Below, piece after piece: positions 8,225-16,291 of a DNA stretch of 64,000 nucleotides. Origin of the DNA: Chloroflexota bacterium (GTDB lineage: Bacteria; Chloroflexota; Limnocylindria; Limnocylindrales; CSP1-4); NCBI GenBank assembly GCA_021802825.1, contig JAJZRG010000002.1, forward strand, positions 1 through 64,000, in the 5' to 3' direction. The notes under the pieces were generated by a model. The model worked only from the letters and a program-made list of their open reading frames with translations. It was not told the origin of the DNA and made no database searches. The position numbers and the translations under genes were made by a program. Positions within the stretch are counted from its first letter, which is position 1. Each line of letters begins with the position of its first letter.

Positions 8225-9337
8225 GTGATCCGCAGGCAGCAGTCTCACGTGGTGTCGCGCGAGGCGTGGGCGGACGCCATCCTGCCGACGCTGTGGATGC
8301 GGATCGTCGTGCTGGCGTTCGCCGTCCTGGCGGTGGTCGTCCTCCGGCCCGACGCGATGGGGGCTTCCCCCATCCTCGGGATTTGGGACCGATGGGATGC
8401 GCCCCACTTCTTCGAGGTCGCGGCGCACGGGTATGGGCCTCCCTCGGACCCGGCGCGGATTGTGTTGTTCCCCGGCTACCCGCTCGCTGTCGCCATCGGG
8501 TCGCTGGTCGCGCCGCCGCTCGTGGCCGGGATGGTTATCTCGCTGCTGGCCACGATGGGCGCGGCTGTCGGCCTCCACCGACTGGTCCGCCTCGACGACT
8601 CCCGGCCCGCTGGACGGGCGGCCGTCGTGGCCATGCTGGTCTTCCCGACGGCGTTCGCCTTCGTCGCGCCGTACTCGGAGGCGCTGTTCCTCGCCTTCGC
8701 GGTGTGGTCGTATGTCCAAGCGCGGCGGGGCGACTGGCGCGGCGCGGGGATCCTCGGCGCGCTGGCGGCCGCGACGCGGCTGCAGGGCGTCTTCCTTCTG
8801 CCCGCACTCGCCCTCGAGTACTGGCTGCAGCGCCGGCGAATCGGTCTTGACTTCGGGTGGGTCCTCGTGATCGCCTCTGGACTCGCGGCCTATCTCGCGA
8901 TCAATGTCGTCTGGTTCGGCGACCCCATGTACTTCGTGGGGGTTCAGCGCAGCACGTTCCAGGTCGTCAACGTCATGCCCTGGCAGGCTCTTCAGGCCCT
9001 TTGGTCCGGCCTCACCACCTATCCGCCGAGCGAGTTCTGGGCCACGGTCTACCTCGCGCCTGCGGTCGCGCTGCTCACCCTCGCCGGCGCCACCGTGTGG
9101 AGCGTCGCGAGCCCGCGCTCGCGGCCGGGGTACGCGGTGTACACCGCCGTCAGCCTGCTCTCGTTCGCCTCGCTCAGTTGGCCCATCAGCGTGCCGCGCT
9201 ACGTGCTCGGCGTATTCCCCGTGTTCCTGGCGGCTGGTGCCGCCTCACGGCGCACGAGCGGGCTTGTGGTGGTGGCCTCCACCCTGCTCCTGGGGCTATG
9301 CACCACGCTGTTCGTCATCGGCCACTGGGCGTTCTGA
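8225..9337 (+). CDS. PIG-V-like mannosyltransferase membrane protein
   Basis: 370 residues with about nine hydrophobic segments. After the first membrane helix the loop WDRWDAPHFFEVAAHGYG matches the catalytic loop of bacterial PIG-V/Gpi18-like (COG5542) lipid-linked mannosyltransferases, where the Asp of the W-D-[RGS]-x-[WH] type motif is essential. The following FPGYPLAVAIG is also typical. It probably transfers a mannose from a polyprenyl-phosphate donor on the outer face of the membrane; the acceptor is unknown. The start GTG at 8225 follows a TATACT box by 6 nt and no SD is seen. Confidence 0.75.
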   Translation: MIRRQQSHVVSREAWADAILPTLWMRIVVLAFAVLAVVVLRPDAMGASPILGIWDRWDAPHFFEVAAHGYGPPSDPARIVLFPGYPLAVAIGSLVAPPLVAGMVISLLATMGAAVGLHRLVRLDDSRPAGRAAVVAMLVFPTAFAFVAPYSEALFLAFAVWSYVQARRGDWRGAGILGALAAATRLQGVFLLPALALEYWLQRRRIGLDFGWVLVIASGLAAYLAINVVWFGDPMYFVGVQRSTFQVVNVMPWQALQALWSGLTTYPPSEFWATVYLAPAVALLTLAGATVWSVASPRSRPGYAVYTAVSLLSFASLSWPISVPRYVLGVFPVFLAAGAASRRTSGLVVVASTLLLGLCTTLFVIGHWAF

Positions 9338-9416
9338 CCGGCGCGCGAGCGGTGGCCGGCGATCCCGAGCCGACTCGCGACGGGGTGGTGTCACGCCAGA
9401 GGGGACAATCAGGCGC

Positions 9417-10715
9417 GTGACCGCCCGCACGATCCTGCACGTGGACCTCGACGCGTTCTTCGCGGCCGTGGAGCAGCGCGACCGGCCCGAGCTCCGCGGC
9501 AAGCCGGTCATCGTCGGCGGCGGCGGGCCCAACGACCGGGGCGTGGTCAGCACGGCGAGCTATGAGGCGCGCAAGTTCGGCGTCCACTCGGCGATGCCGC
9601 TGCGCACGGCTGGGCGCCTCTGCCCCCAGGGCATCTTCGTGCCGGTTGACGGGCGCAAGTACCAGGAGGAGAGCCGCCGAGTCATGGCGATCCTCAACAG
9701 GTTCACGCCCCAGGTGCAGCCCGTCTCGATCGACGAGGCGTTCCTGGACGTCACGGCGTCGCGCGCGCTGTTCGGCGACGGCGAGGCGATCGGGCGGCTG
9801 ATCAAGAGCGCCGTCCACGACGAGACCGGCCTGACGATCTCGGTGGGCGTGGCGACGACGAAGCTGGTGGCGAAGGTGGCGTCGGACCTGCGCAAGCCCG
9901 ACGGCCTGGTGGTCGTGCCGCCGGGCGAGGAGGCTGCCTTCCTCGCGCCGCTTCCGATCTCGAGGCTGTGGGGCGTGGGCGAGAAGACCGCCACCGCGCT
10001 GGGTGAGTACGGCGTGCGGACGATCGGCGACCTGGCCTCGCTCCCGTCGGACGCGCTCGAGCGCCGGCTGGGCAAGCACGGCGCGTCGCTCGTGGAGCGC
10101 GCGCACGGGATCGATCCGGATCCCGTGGCCGGCGGCGAGGCGGCCAAGTCGATCGGCCACGAGCACACCTTCGACCGCGACACGGCCGACCGCGACGTGC
10201 TGGAGCGGACGCTCCTGGGCATGGCCGATGGGGTTGCGGGGCGCCTGCGCTCGTCGGGCCTCCGAGCCGTGACGATCACGCTCAAGCTGCGCGACTCGGG
10301 CTTCCACACCATCACCCGCCAGACGAGCCTCGAGGTTCCGGCAGACCTCACCGAACCCATCTTCGAGGCCGCGCTGACGCTCCTCCGGCGTGAGCTGCAC
10401 GGCCAGCGGATCCGGCTGGTGGGCGTGACCGCGTCCAACTTCCGCGATCGGGAGCAGCTGGCGATGTTCGACCGCCAGGAGGATCCGCGGCGAGTGGCCG
10501 CTGCGGCCGCGCTCGACAGGATCCGCGGCAAGTACGGCAGTCACGCCGTCACGCGCGCGCGGCTCGTGCGCAGCGCGCTGCCGGCGCCCTTCGAGCGCGA
10601 CCCGATGAAACCCGTGGACGTGGCCGACGACGAGCCGGACGCGGCACGTCGGCGCGAGCGCCGTGACACCGAACCTGTCACAGACCTCGACGAGGATACG
10701 TTCGACGTCACTTGA
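9417..10715 (+). CDS. dinB: DNA polymerase IV (Y-family)
   Basis: 432 residues from the GTG at 9417. The Y-family palm motifs are intact: HVDLDAFFAAVEQRD with the first catalytic Asp, and SIDEAFLDV with the Asp-Glu pair. The little-finger domain follows (TLKLRDSGFHTITRQTSL). It copies past lesions with low fidelity. No LexA box is visible upstream of this start, but the next gene has two. The stop codon lies inside the -35 hexamer of that SOS promoter. The last 45 residues are acidic/basic and look disordered; I see no clear beta-clamp motif beyond QLAMF near residue 350. Confidence 0.93.
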   Translation: MTARTILHVDLDAFFAAVEQRDRPELRGKPVIVGGGGPNDRGVVSTASYEARKFGVHSAMPLRTAGRLCPQGIFVPVDGRKYQEESRRVMAILNRFTPQVQPVSIDEAFLDVTASRALFGDGEAIGRLIKSAVHDETGLTISVGVATTKLVAKVASDLRKPDGLVVVPPGEEAAFLAPLPISRLWGVGEKTATALGEYGVRTIGDLASLPSDALERRLGKHGASLVERAHGIDPDPVAGGEAAKSIGHEHTFDRDTADRDVLERTLLGMADGVAGRLRSSGLRAVTITLKLRDSGFHTITRQTSLEVPADLTEPIFEAALTLLRRELHGQRIRLVGVTASNFRDREQLAMFDRQEDPRRVAAAAALDRIRGKYGSHAVTRARLVRSALPAPFERDPMKPVDVADDEPDAARRRERRDTEPVTDLDEDTFDVT

Positions 10716-10763
10716 CATCGAACACTTGTTCGGTCTAGAGTCTGGAAGTACGAACATCCGTTC
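10712..10763 (+). promoter_or_regulatory. SOS promoter with two LexA boxes
   Basis: TTGACA (10712-10717), 18 nt, then TAGAGT (10736-10741) form a strong promoter. The spacer holds GAACACTTGTTC (10720-10731). A second box, GAACATCCGTTC (10752-10763), lies just downstream of the start of transcription, with centres 32 bp apart, about three helical turns on the same DNA face. Both fit GAAC-N4-GTTC. Confidence 0.85.
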
Positions 10764-10821
10764 GCATCCGGAAGTGCCCCCGGGTGACGACGACCCCGCC
10801 GAACGTCAAGGAGACATCGAC

Positions 10822-11091
10822 ATGGCGATGGTTCGCGTCGCACCGGTTCCGGTCCAGGTGCGCACCAATCGGTTCAACGGCCTGCCCAACGAGATCACCT
10901 GGGGCGGCGACCGCCTCCGGATCACGCGCCTCGTTGCGATCCGCGACGAGCGCTCCGCATACCCGGCCATCACGGGGCCGCGCACGGTCTACGAGGTGGA
11001 CACCGCCACCCTGCGGCTCGGCCTGACGTTCGCGCACCGCTCGCGCCGCTGGGCCATCGAGGCGCTGGACGGGTTCGACCAGGCCGCCTGA
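10822..11091 (+). CDS. SOS-regulated small protein, DUF6504-like
   Basis: 89 residues, ATG with AAGGAG 9 nt upstream. The order of features, PVQVRTNRFNGLPNEITWGG then DRLRITRLVAI, an acidic turn, then a C-terminal YEVDTATLRLGLTF strand pair, resembles DUF6504 proteins that I know from actinobacterial translesion-synthesis loci. Its only upstream signal is the double LexA-box promoter and it follows dinB. A part in lesion bypass, for example as a polymerase partner, is inference. The family name is from memory and should be confirmed. Confidence 0.7.
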   Translation: MAMVRVAPVPVQVRTNRFNGLPNEITWGGDRLRITRLVAIRDERSAYPAITGPRTVYEVDTATLRLGLTFAHRSRRWAIEALDGFDQAA

Positions 11092-11238
11092 GCGGCACGA
11101 CACACGCGGGGCCGAGACTCCTCATCGCGGCTCCACGTTCAACTGCGGGGCGGGCGCTACCCGCGCTCGCCCCGTGGGCCATCCCTCGCCCGTCCGGCGG
11201 TGTCGCGCGGTGGGTGGCCACAGACGCCAACCCGTTCA

Positions 11239-11244
11239 TACAAT
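11239..11244 (+). promoter_or_regulatory. -10 hexamer TACAAT, leaderless start
   Basis: TACAAT ends 6 nt before the GTG at 11251. Confidence 0.5.
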
Positions 11245-11250
11245 CGCCGG

Positions 11251-11919
11251 GTGGATACCAACGTGCGCTTTCGCGACCTGACGGTCGACCAGTTCGTCTC
11301 GCTCCTGGCCTCGGCGCAGCCCGTGCCTGGCGGAGGGTCCGCGGCGGCGGTCGCCGGCAGCCTGGGCGGCGCACTCGTGGCGATGGTCGCCTCGCTGTCC
11401 GCGGGCCGGCCGAAGTTCGCCGAGCACGAGGAACTCCTGAGGGACGCGAAGGCCACGGGCGAGGCGCTCGCTGACCGGCTCCTGACCCTCGCCGACGAGG
11501 ATGCCGCGGCGTTCGCGGGCTTCGGGACGGCGATGAGGCTGCCGCGCGACACTGAGGCCGAGAAGGCTGCCCGAGCGAAGGCGCTCCAGCAGGCTGCCCG
11601 AGCCGCCACCGACGCGCCCTTCCGCACGGTCCAGGCCTGCCTTCAGGTGGCGCTCACCGCCGAGTCGATCGCCGGGCGGAGCAACAAGAACGCCTCCTCG
11701 GACCTCGAGGTCGGGGGGCTGATGGCCCTGGCCGCCGCCCAGGCCGCCGCCGCCAACGTGTTCATCAACGTGCCTGCGATGGGCGACGACCCGACGGCGC
11801 AGAACATGCTCGACCGCACCGAGGCGATGGTTGACGACATCGAGCGCCTCGCGTCGCGGATCCGCGAGATCGTGCGCGGGGGCGAGACCCGTCCGCCCCT
11901 CGCTGGTGGGATGGCCTGA
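11251..11919 (+). CDS. Cyclodeaminase/cyclohydrolase (FTCD C-terminal type)
   Basis: 222 residues. The opening TVDQFVSLLASAQPVPGGGS and the later segments MVASLSAGRPKF and AAAQAAAANVFINV are hallmarks of the formiminotransferase-cyclodeaminase C-terminal family (FchA type). Members convert 5-formimino-THF to 5,10-methenyl-THF and ammonia, or methenyl-THF to formyl-THF. Since a separate glutamate formimidoyltransferase is encoded at 21294, this protein could supply the second half of the mammalian bifunctional enzyme. Start GTG at 11251 is 6 nt after TACAAT; an upstream in-frame start has no support. Confidence 0.85.
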   Translation: MDTNVRFRDLTVDQFVSLLASAQPVPGGGSAAAVAGSLGGALVAMVASLSAGRPKFAEHEELLRDAKATGEALADRLLTLADEDAAAFAGFGTAMRLPRDTEAEKAARAKALQQAARAATDAPFRTVQACLQVALTAESIAGRSNKNASSDLEVGGLMALAAAQAAAANVFINVPAMGDDPTAQNMLDRTEAMVDDIERLASRIREIVRGGETRPPLAGGMA

Positions 11920-12024
11920 GGGTCGCGGGGCGGGGAGCGCGGCAGGGCGCCCGCGGCGCGGGCACGAGCCACGGGGGCACGGGCGCTCGGCTCCGCCGTC
12001 CGATCCGCGGCGACGGGCGAGGGC

Positions 12025-13236
12025 TCAGCGGACTGCGATGACCGAGTCGAGGAACGCGCTGCCCGTCTCGCCGCCCACGAGGTACGCCGTGCTGCCCACG
12101 ACCGCGACTGCGGCGTCGGCGACGGCCCTCGGCAACCGCCCGACGGCCGTGGTGTGGCCGGTGGCGGGGTCGAAGGCGAGGATCGCCGCGCTCGGCCGGC
12201 CGCCGCGCATGCCGCCCGCGATCAGGAGGCGCCCGCCGAGGCTGAACGCTGAGGCCTCGGTGAGTGCGTAGGGCAGTCGGGCCACCAGCCGGGCACTGCC
12301 CGTCGTCGTGTCGAGCACCTGGATCGCGTTCGAGGGTCCCGCGGCCGTCGCGCCTCCGAACAGGTACACGCTCCTCCCCGCGAGGGCAACGCCGGGGTAA
12401 CGGACGGCGAACGGCAGGCGTGCGAAGACCGTGAACCGCGCGCCGTCGCGGGTCATGAGCACGGCAGGGTCGGCCAGCCCGCCGCGACCGCCGGCCACCA
12501 CCAGCACCTCGTCGCCCACGGAGACCGCCGCGCCGTCGGCCCGCGGCGAGGGCAGGGCGCCGGCCACCGAGGCCGAAGCGCTCGCGCCCGACAGCGACAC
12601 GTCCTGGACGACCGCGCTCGCGAGCGTGCGCCCGCCACCCACCACGAGCCAGCCGTGGCCGAGGGGCGCCCCCGACGCGTCGTGGACCGCAGCCGCCAAT
12701 CGCCCGATCTGCGTCACGGCGCCCGTAGCGGGATCGAGCCGCAGGACGGCCGACGTCGTCCCGCTCGGGTCGATGCCCCCCAGCACCAGCACCTCGCCGC
12801 CGCTCGGCACCGCCACGGCGCGGCTGAGTGGTGAGGGCAGGCGACCGCCGAGGAACGACGCGGTCACGCCCGCGCCACCTGGCGTGGTGCCCGCGCTGGC
12901 AGGCGCGCTTGGGGTGCCGGGGGAACCGCCCGAGGCCGACGACGCGGAGCCGCCGGGCCCAGACGGGCCGGCCGCACCCAGGCTCGGGCCGACGGCACCC
13001 GACGCCGCGGCTCCGGACGGGGAGGGCGACGCATCGCCGCACGCGGCGGCGACCAGCGTGACGAAGAGTCCGGCCGCGAGCCAGCCGCCGACGCGTCGGC
13101 CCCCGCGAACGGCCCCGCGTCGGCCCGGCCCCCGAAGCGGGGGGTGCCGAACCGCCCCAATCGGCCTGGTGTCCGCGGGGATCAGCCGTGCCCGCGAGTC
13201 CCGCGCCGCCCGCCCGACGCCCTCAGAAGGCCGCAT
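12025..13236 (-). CDS. Kelch-type beta-propeller lipoprotein
   Basis: 403 residues. A hydrophobic segment ends in the lipobox LVAAAC with the lipidated Cys at about residue 66; the 50-residue Arg-rich stretch before it is long for a signal peptide, so the true start could be further in, but no better start is visible. A Ser/Pro/Gly linker follows, then about six Kelch-like blades with repeated VLVLGG, WLVVGGG, VLVVAGG, VYLFGG, LLIAGG and AYLVGG strands. Such propellers usually bind ligands outside the membrane. Its ATG overlaps the upstream gene by 14 nt, so the two are an operon. Confidence 0.7.
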   Translation of the reverse strand: MRPSEGVGRAARDSRARLIPADTRPIGAVRHPPLRGPGRRGAVRGGRRVGGWLAAGLFVTLVAAACGDASPSPSGAAASGAVGPSLGAAGPSGPGGSASSASGGSPGTPSAPASAGTTPGGAGVTASFLGGRLPSPLSRAVAVPSGGEVLVLGGIDPSGTTSAVLRLDPATGAVTQIGRLAAAVHDASGAPLGHGWLVVGGGRTLASAVVQDVSLSGASASASVAGALPSPRADGAAVSVGDEVLVVAGGRGGLADPAVLMTRDGARFTVFARLPFAVRYPGVALAGRSVYLFGGATAAGPSNAIQVLDTTTGSARLVARLPYALTEASAFSLGGRLLIAGGMRGGRPSAAILAFDPATGHTTAVGRLPRAVADAAVAVVGSTAYLVGGETGSAFLDSVIAVR

Positions 13237-14401
13237 TCGCGGGGATCGGCTGGTGCCCGTCCGGGTCGGACAGGTAACCCGGAGCCGTCCCGGAGGCGTC
13301 TGTGTGGCCGTACTGCCAGACGATCTTCATCGTCGTGGGATCGAGCACGATCATCCGGTCCCGGGCGTCGTCGTTGATCACGATGTCGCCGTTCGGCAGC
13401 GGCGTGCCCAGGCTCGGGTGGTCCATCCGGCCGGGCCCCGAGGTCGGCGCGTAGCGCCACAGCAGCTGGCCCTTGGGCGTGACCGCCACGACGGCGCCGG
13501 GGGTGCTGTAGTCCACGACGATCACGTTGCCCTGGCTGTCGAACTGGGCGTCCGACGGGTACTGGACCGGGACGTGGATGTCGAACAGCACCCGGCCGGT
13601 GGGCGAGAGGCGCACGACCCTCGAGCCGTGGATCTCGGTGATGAGCAGGCCGCCGTCCGGGAGCGGGGTGTCGCCGTTGGGGTCGCCGTAGGTCATCGGG
13701 GCGTTGTCGGTGCAGTGGCCCGTCTGGCCGCGCATCGACACGATGTGCTTGTCGGGCGCGATCTCGAGCACCCGGCAGTTGACGATGTCGGCGACCACGA
13801 TGTCGCCGTTTGCGAGCGGGTAGGCGTCGTCGGGGTTGTGGAGGTAGCCGAGCTTCCCGCTCGCGACGCCCGGGTGCCCGTACTGCCAGACCACCTTGCG
13901 GGTGCGGATGTCGATCCGGTAGATGACCTGGTTGTACTCGTCGTTGGCGACGATCGTCTGGCCGTCGGGCGCCACGAACGCGTCGTCGGCCGCGAACTTG
14001 ACGCCGGGCGGCAGCGAGCCCCTCGCGGGGAACTGCCAGAAGACGTGGCCCGCGTTGTCCACCGCCAGGATCCGGCCGTTGCCGCGATCCGCGATGAGCA
14101 GGCCGTGGGCGAACGGGCCGGGCCCGCCGAGTGGACCGGGCGACGAACTCGTGCCCGGGTCGGGGCTGCCTGGGACCGAGGCCGCAGGTCCCGTGCCGCC
14201 GTTGGCGAGCGGGGAGGCCTCGCTCGGCGGTGACCCGAGGTCGCGGCCAGATGGGGCCGTGCCCTGGAACGCGAACATGGTGGCACCCGCGGCCGTCAGG
14301 ACGGCGGCCAGCGCCACGAGCGCGAGGATCCACAGGCCGAGCCGCCGCCGCTGCGGCGGACGCACGGGGCGGACATGACGGTGGGGGACGCTGGAGCTCA
14401 T
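13223..14401 (-). CDS. Membrane-anchored PQQ/NHL-like beta-propeller protein
   Basis: 392 residues. One transmembrane helix at about 22-45, a Gly/Ser/Pro linker to residue 95, then a propeller with repeats of the form HGLLIADRGNGRILAVD, DIVVADIVNCRVLEI, GLLITEIHGSRVVRL and DIVINDDARDRMIVLD, plus KVVWQYGHPG and KIVWQYGHTD blades. This resembles extracellular arylsulfotransferase/PQQ-like propellers, but no catalytic residue can be assigned. TAGGGT sits 8 nt before the ATG. It is followed by the Kelch lipoprotein with overlapping reading frames, so two extracellular propellers are made together. Confidence 0.7.
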   Translation of the reverse strand: MSSSVPHRHVRPVRPPQRRRLGLWILALVALAAVLTAAGATMFAFQGTAPSGRDLGSPPSEASPLANGGTGPAASVPGSPDPGTSSSPGPLGGPGPFAHGLLIADRGNGRILAVDNAGHVFWQFPARGSLPPGVKFAADDAFVAPDGQTIVANDEYNQVIYRIDIRTRKVVWQYGHPGVASGKLGYLHNPDDAYPLANGDIVVADIVNCRVLEIAPDKHIVSMRGQTGHCTDNAPMTYGDPNGDTPLPDGGLLITEIHGSRVVRLSPTGRVLFDIHVPVQYPSDAQFDSQGNVIVVDYSTPGAVVAVTPKGQLLWRYAPTSGPGRMDHPSLGTPLPNGDIVINDDARDRMIVLDPTTMKIVWQYGHTDASGTAPGYLSDPDGHQPIPANAAF

Positions 14402-14500
14402 GGCCCCCGACCCTAACAGCCACCGTGGGGCCGTTCCCGCAACGTTGCGAAAGGTTTACCCGCTCACCACCTGCTCACAGGAAGCAGCGCCCGGAGCCCC

Positions 14501-14698
14501 TCAGGCGGTGAAGGAGAAGCCGGTGCCGAGGACGGCCGTGACGACGACGGCGAGCGCGGCTATGACGCCGAGAAGGCCCGCGCCCCACATCTTCCAGTCG
14601 ATGGGACCGAGGGCATCGGCTGCGTGGCCGTGGTCGTCGTGGCCGTGTGCGGCCCCGCTGGCGGCGGTGCCGTGGGCGTCGTGATCGGTGCTGCTCAT
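14501..14698 (-). CDS. Small His-rich single-helix membrane protein
   Basis: 65 residues. The N-terminal 28 residues carry eight His (for example AHGHDDHGHAADAL) and several Asp, followed by one membrane helix GAGLLGVIAALAVVVTAVLG and a short tail. A metal-binding or cytochrome-oxidase-associated role could be imagined but nothing shows it. I chose the ATG at 14698 because the long upstream extension is antisense to the phosphatase gene. Not a family I recognise. Confidence 0.55.
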   Translation of the reverse strand: MSSTDHDAHGTAASGAAHGHDDHGHAADALGPIDWKMWGAGLLGVIAALAVVVTAVLGTGFSFTA

Positions 14699-14748
14699 CG
14701 TGCGTGTCGTCTGAACCTCCGGGCACATTCTCGCATCCCCGCTCGGCC

Positions 14749-14754
14749 TAGACT
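14749..14754 (+). promoter_or_regulatory. -10 hexamer TAGACT, leaderless start
   Basis: TAGACT ends 8 nt before the ATG at 14763. Confidence 0.45.
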
Positions 14755-14762
14755 TCGTTCCG

Positions 14763-15473
14763 ATGCTCACCCTCGTCCTCACCCGCCACGGCCTGACCGA
14801 CCGCTCGCGACCCGAGCAGCACCTCGGCCAGAAGATCGACATCTCCATCAACGAGGCGGGCCGGCGCCAGGCCGAGGCGCTCCGACGGCGCCTGGCTCCC
14901 GTCGCGTTCGAGCGCGTCATCACCAGCTCGCTCTTCCGGGCCCGCGAGACGGCCGAGATCGTGGCGGGCGGGGTGCCGATCGAGGTGGACCCGCGCCTGC
15001 GCGAGATGGACTACGGCGCCTGGGAGGGCCGGACCTACGCGCAGATCGACGAGACGGACCGCGCCTACCGAAGCGAGTGGGTGGAGCGGCCGGACGCGCT
15101 CCGCTGCCCCGGCGGCGAGTCGGGCGAGGACGTCGCCAATCGGGTGACCTCGTTCCTCGAGGACCTGCTCGACGAGCACCGGCGCTGGATGGCCCGGACG
15201 TCGTTCCGCGCCGCGACGGCGACTGGCGGTCCCCTGAGCGCGGCGGGCACGGACCACCGCATCCTGGCCGTCGCGCACGGGACGCTCAACCGTGTCTTCC
15301 TGTGTGTCGCGCTCGACGCCGACCTCCGCCGGTTCCGGCAGCGGTTCATCCAGAGCCAGTGCAACCTGACGGCGATCGCCTTCGCCGACGACGCCGGGCC
15401 CCGCGAGGGCACGCTGCTCGTCTCGAACGACACCTCGCACCTGCGCGGCGCGAAGGATGTGCCATGGGGCTAG
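14763..15473 (+). CDS. Histidine phosphatase family protein
   Basis: 236 residues. The phosphate pocket is complete: LVLTRHGLTDRS with the phospho-accepting His, ITSSLFRARETAEIV with the second Arg, the acid EMDYGAWEGRTY, and the second His in AVAHGTLNRVF. This is the phosphoglycerate-mutase-like branch 2 pattern; most such bacterial proteins are phosphatases (GpmB/CobC type) rather than glycolytic mutases. The substrate cannot be told. The ATG follows TAGACT by 8 nt. Confidence 0.85.
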   Translation: MLTLVLTRHGLTDRSRPEQHLGQKIDISINEAGRRQAEALRRRLAPVAFERVITSSLFRARETAEIVAGGVPIEVDPRLREMDYGAWEGRTYAQIDETDRAYRSEWVERPDALRCPGGESGEDVANRVTSFLEDLLDEHRRWMARTSFRAATATGGPLSAAGTDHRILAVAHGTLNRVFLCVALDADLRRFRQRFIQSQCNLTAIAFADDAGPREGTLLVSNDTSHLRGAKDVPWG

Positions 15474-15534
15474 AGGGTCAGGCCTGCCGGTCCGCGCCCC
15501 GGGCGGCTGGCAGCGCCCCGGGCGCCTGACGCGC

Positions 15535-16212
15535 TCAGCCTGCGGTGGCGTCCGCGTCCTTCTTCTTCGGCCAGCCGGGGCGCCCGATGCGGAGCCAGAC
15601 CAGCAGCACGAAGCCCGCCACGACCAGCACGGCGATCAGCAGGTCGAACGGCTGGAGGGCCTTGCGGATGTCCTTCCAGTTGCCGCCCAGCACGGTCCCC
15701 GCGTACACGAGCGCGATGGACCAGGGCACGGCGCCGGCCGTGGAGTAGGCGATGAACTTGGGCAGCGGCATGCGCGTGACACCGGCCGGGAACGAGATGA
15801 ACGTCCGCACGATCGGCAGCAGACGGCCGAAGAAGACCGTCGCGGCGCCGTGGTCGGCGAAGAAGCGGTCGGCGATCTCGATCTCGTGCTCGCGGATCAG
15901 CAGGTACTTCCCGTACCGCTGGAGGAACGGGCGCCCGCCGTACGCCCCGATCGCGTACGCGACGAGCGAGCCGATCGTGTTGCCCAGGGTTGCCACGACC
16001 ACCACGACCCAGAAGCCCCATGGCCCCCTCGTCAGCGGCTCGACCTGCGTCGGGTCGGAGACCATCCAGCCCGCCATGGGCAGGATCAGCTCCGACGGGA
16101 GGGGGATCATCGCGGACTCGATGCCCATCGCCAGCATCACGCCCAGGTAGCCGACAGCCCCGTAGAGGCTAGTGAGGAACGGGATGGCCATGGTGTCGAT
16201 GAACGCGAGCAC
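15535..16212 (-). CDS. DedA family membrane protein
   Basis: 225 residues from the GTG at 16212; ATG 16191 is the alternative. The DedA/SNARE-associated signature is clear: MGIESAMIPLPSELILPMAG, then the conserved FFGRLLPIVRTFISFPAG with the two functional Arg and the re-entrant loop, then PKFIAYSTAGAVPWSIALVY. DedA proteins act as proton-linked flippases for undecaprenyl phosphate or phosphatidylethanolamine. GAGGAG lies 13 nt before the GTG. It runs towards the phosphatase gene, with 61 nt between the two stops. Confidence 0.9.
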   Translation of the reverse strand: MLAFIDTMAIPFLTSLYGAVGYLGVMLAMGIESAMIPLPSELILPMAGWMVSDPTQVEPLTRGPWGFWVVVVVATLGNTIGSLVAYAIGAYGGRPFLQRYGKYLLIREHEIEIADRFFADHGAATVFFGRLLPIVRTFISFPAGVTRMPLPKFIAYSTAGAVPWSIALVYAGTVLGGNWKDIRKALQPFDLLIAVLVVAGFVLLVWLRIGRPGWPKKKDADATAG

Positions 16213-16278
16213 GGAAAGCGTGGCTCCTCGGGGAACGCCGGCGTGCGGGCGTCCGGCACGGACCGCAGGATAGCCGAC

Positions 16279-16284
16279 TATCCT
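16279..16284 (+). promoter_or_regulatory. -10 hexamer TATCCT, leaderless hutH
   Basis: TATCCT ends 7 nt before the GTG at 16292. Confidence 0.5.
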
Positions 16285-16291
16285 CGGCACG

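Noticed and set aside
12431..14233. 600-codon plus-strand open frame
   Set aside because: Antisense to both beta-propeller genes, with random Arg/Val/Asp composition.
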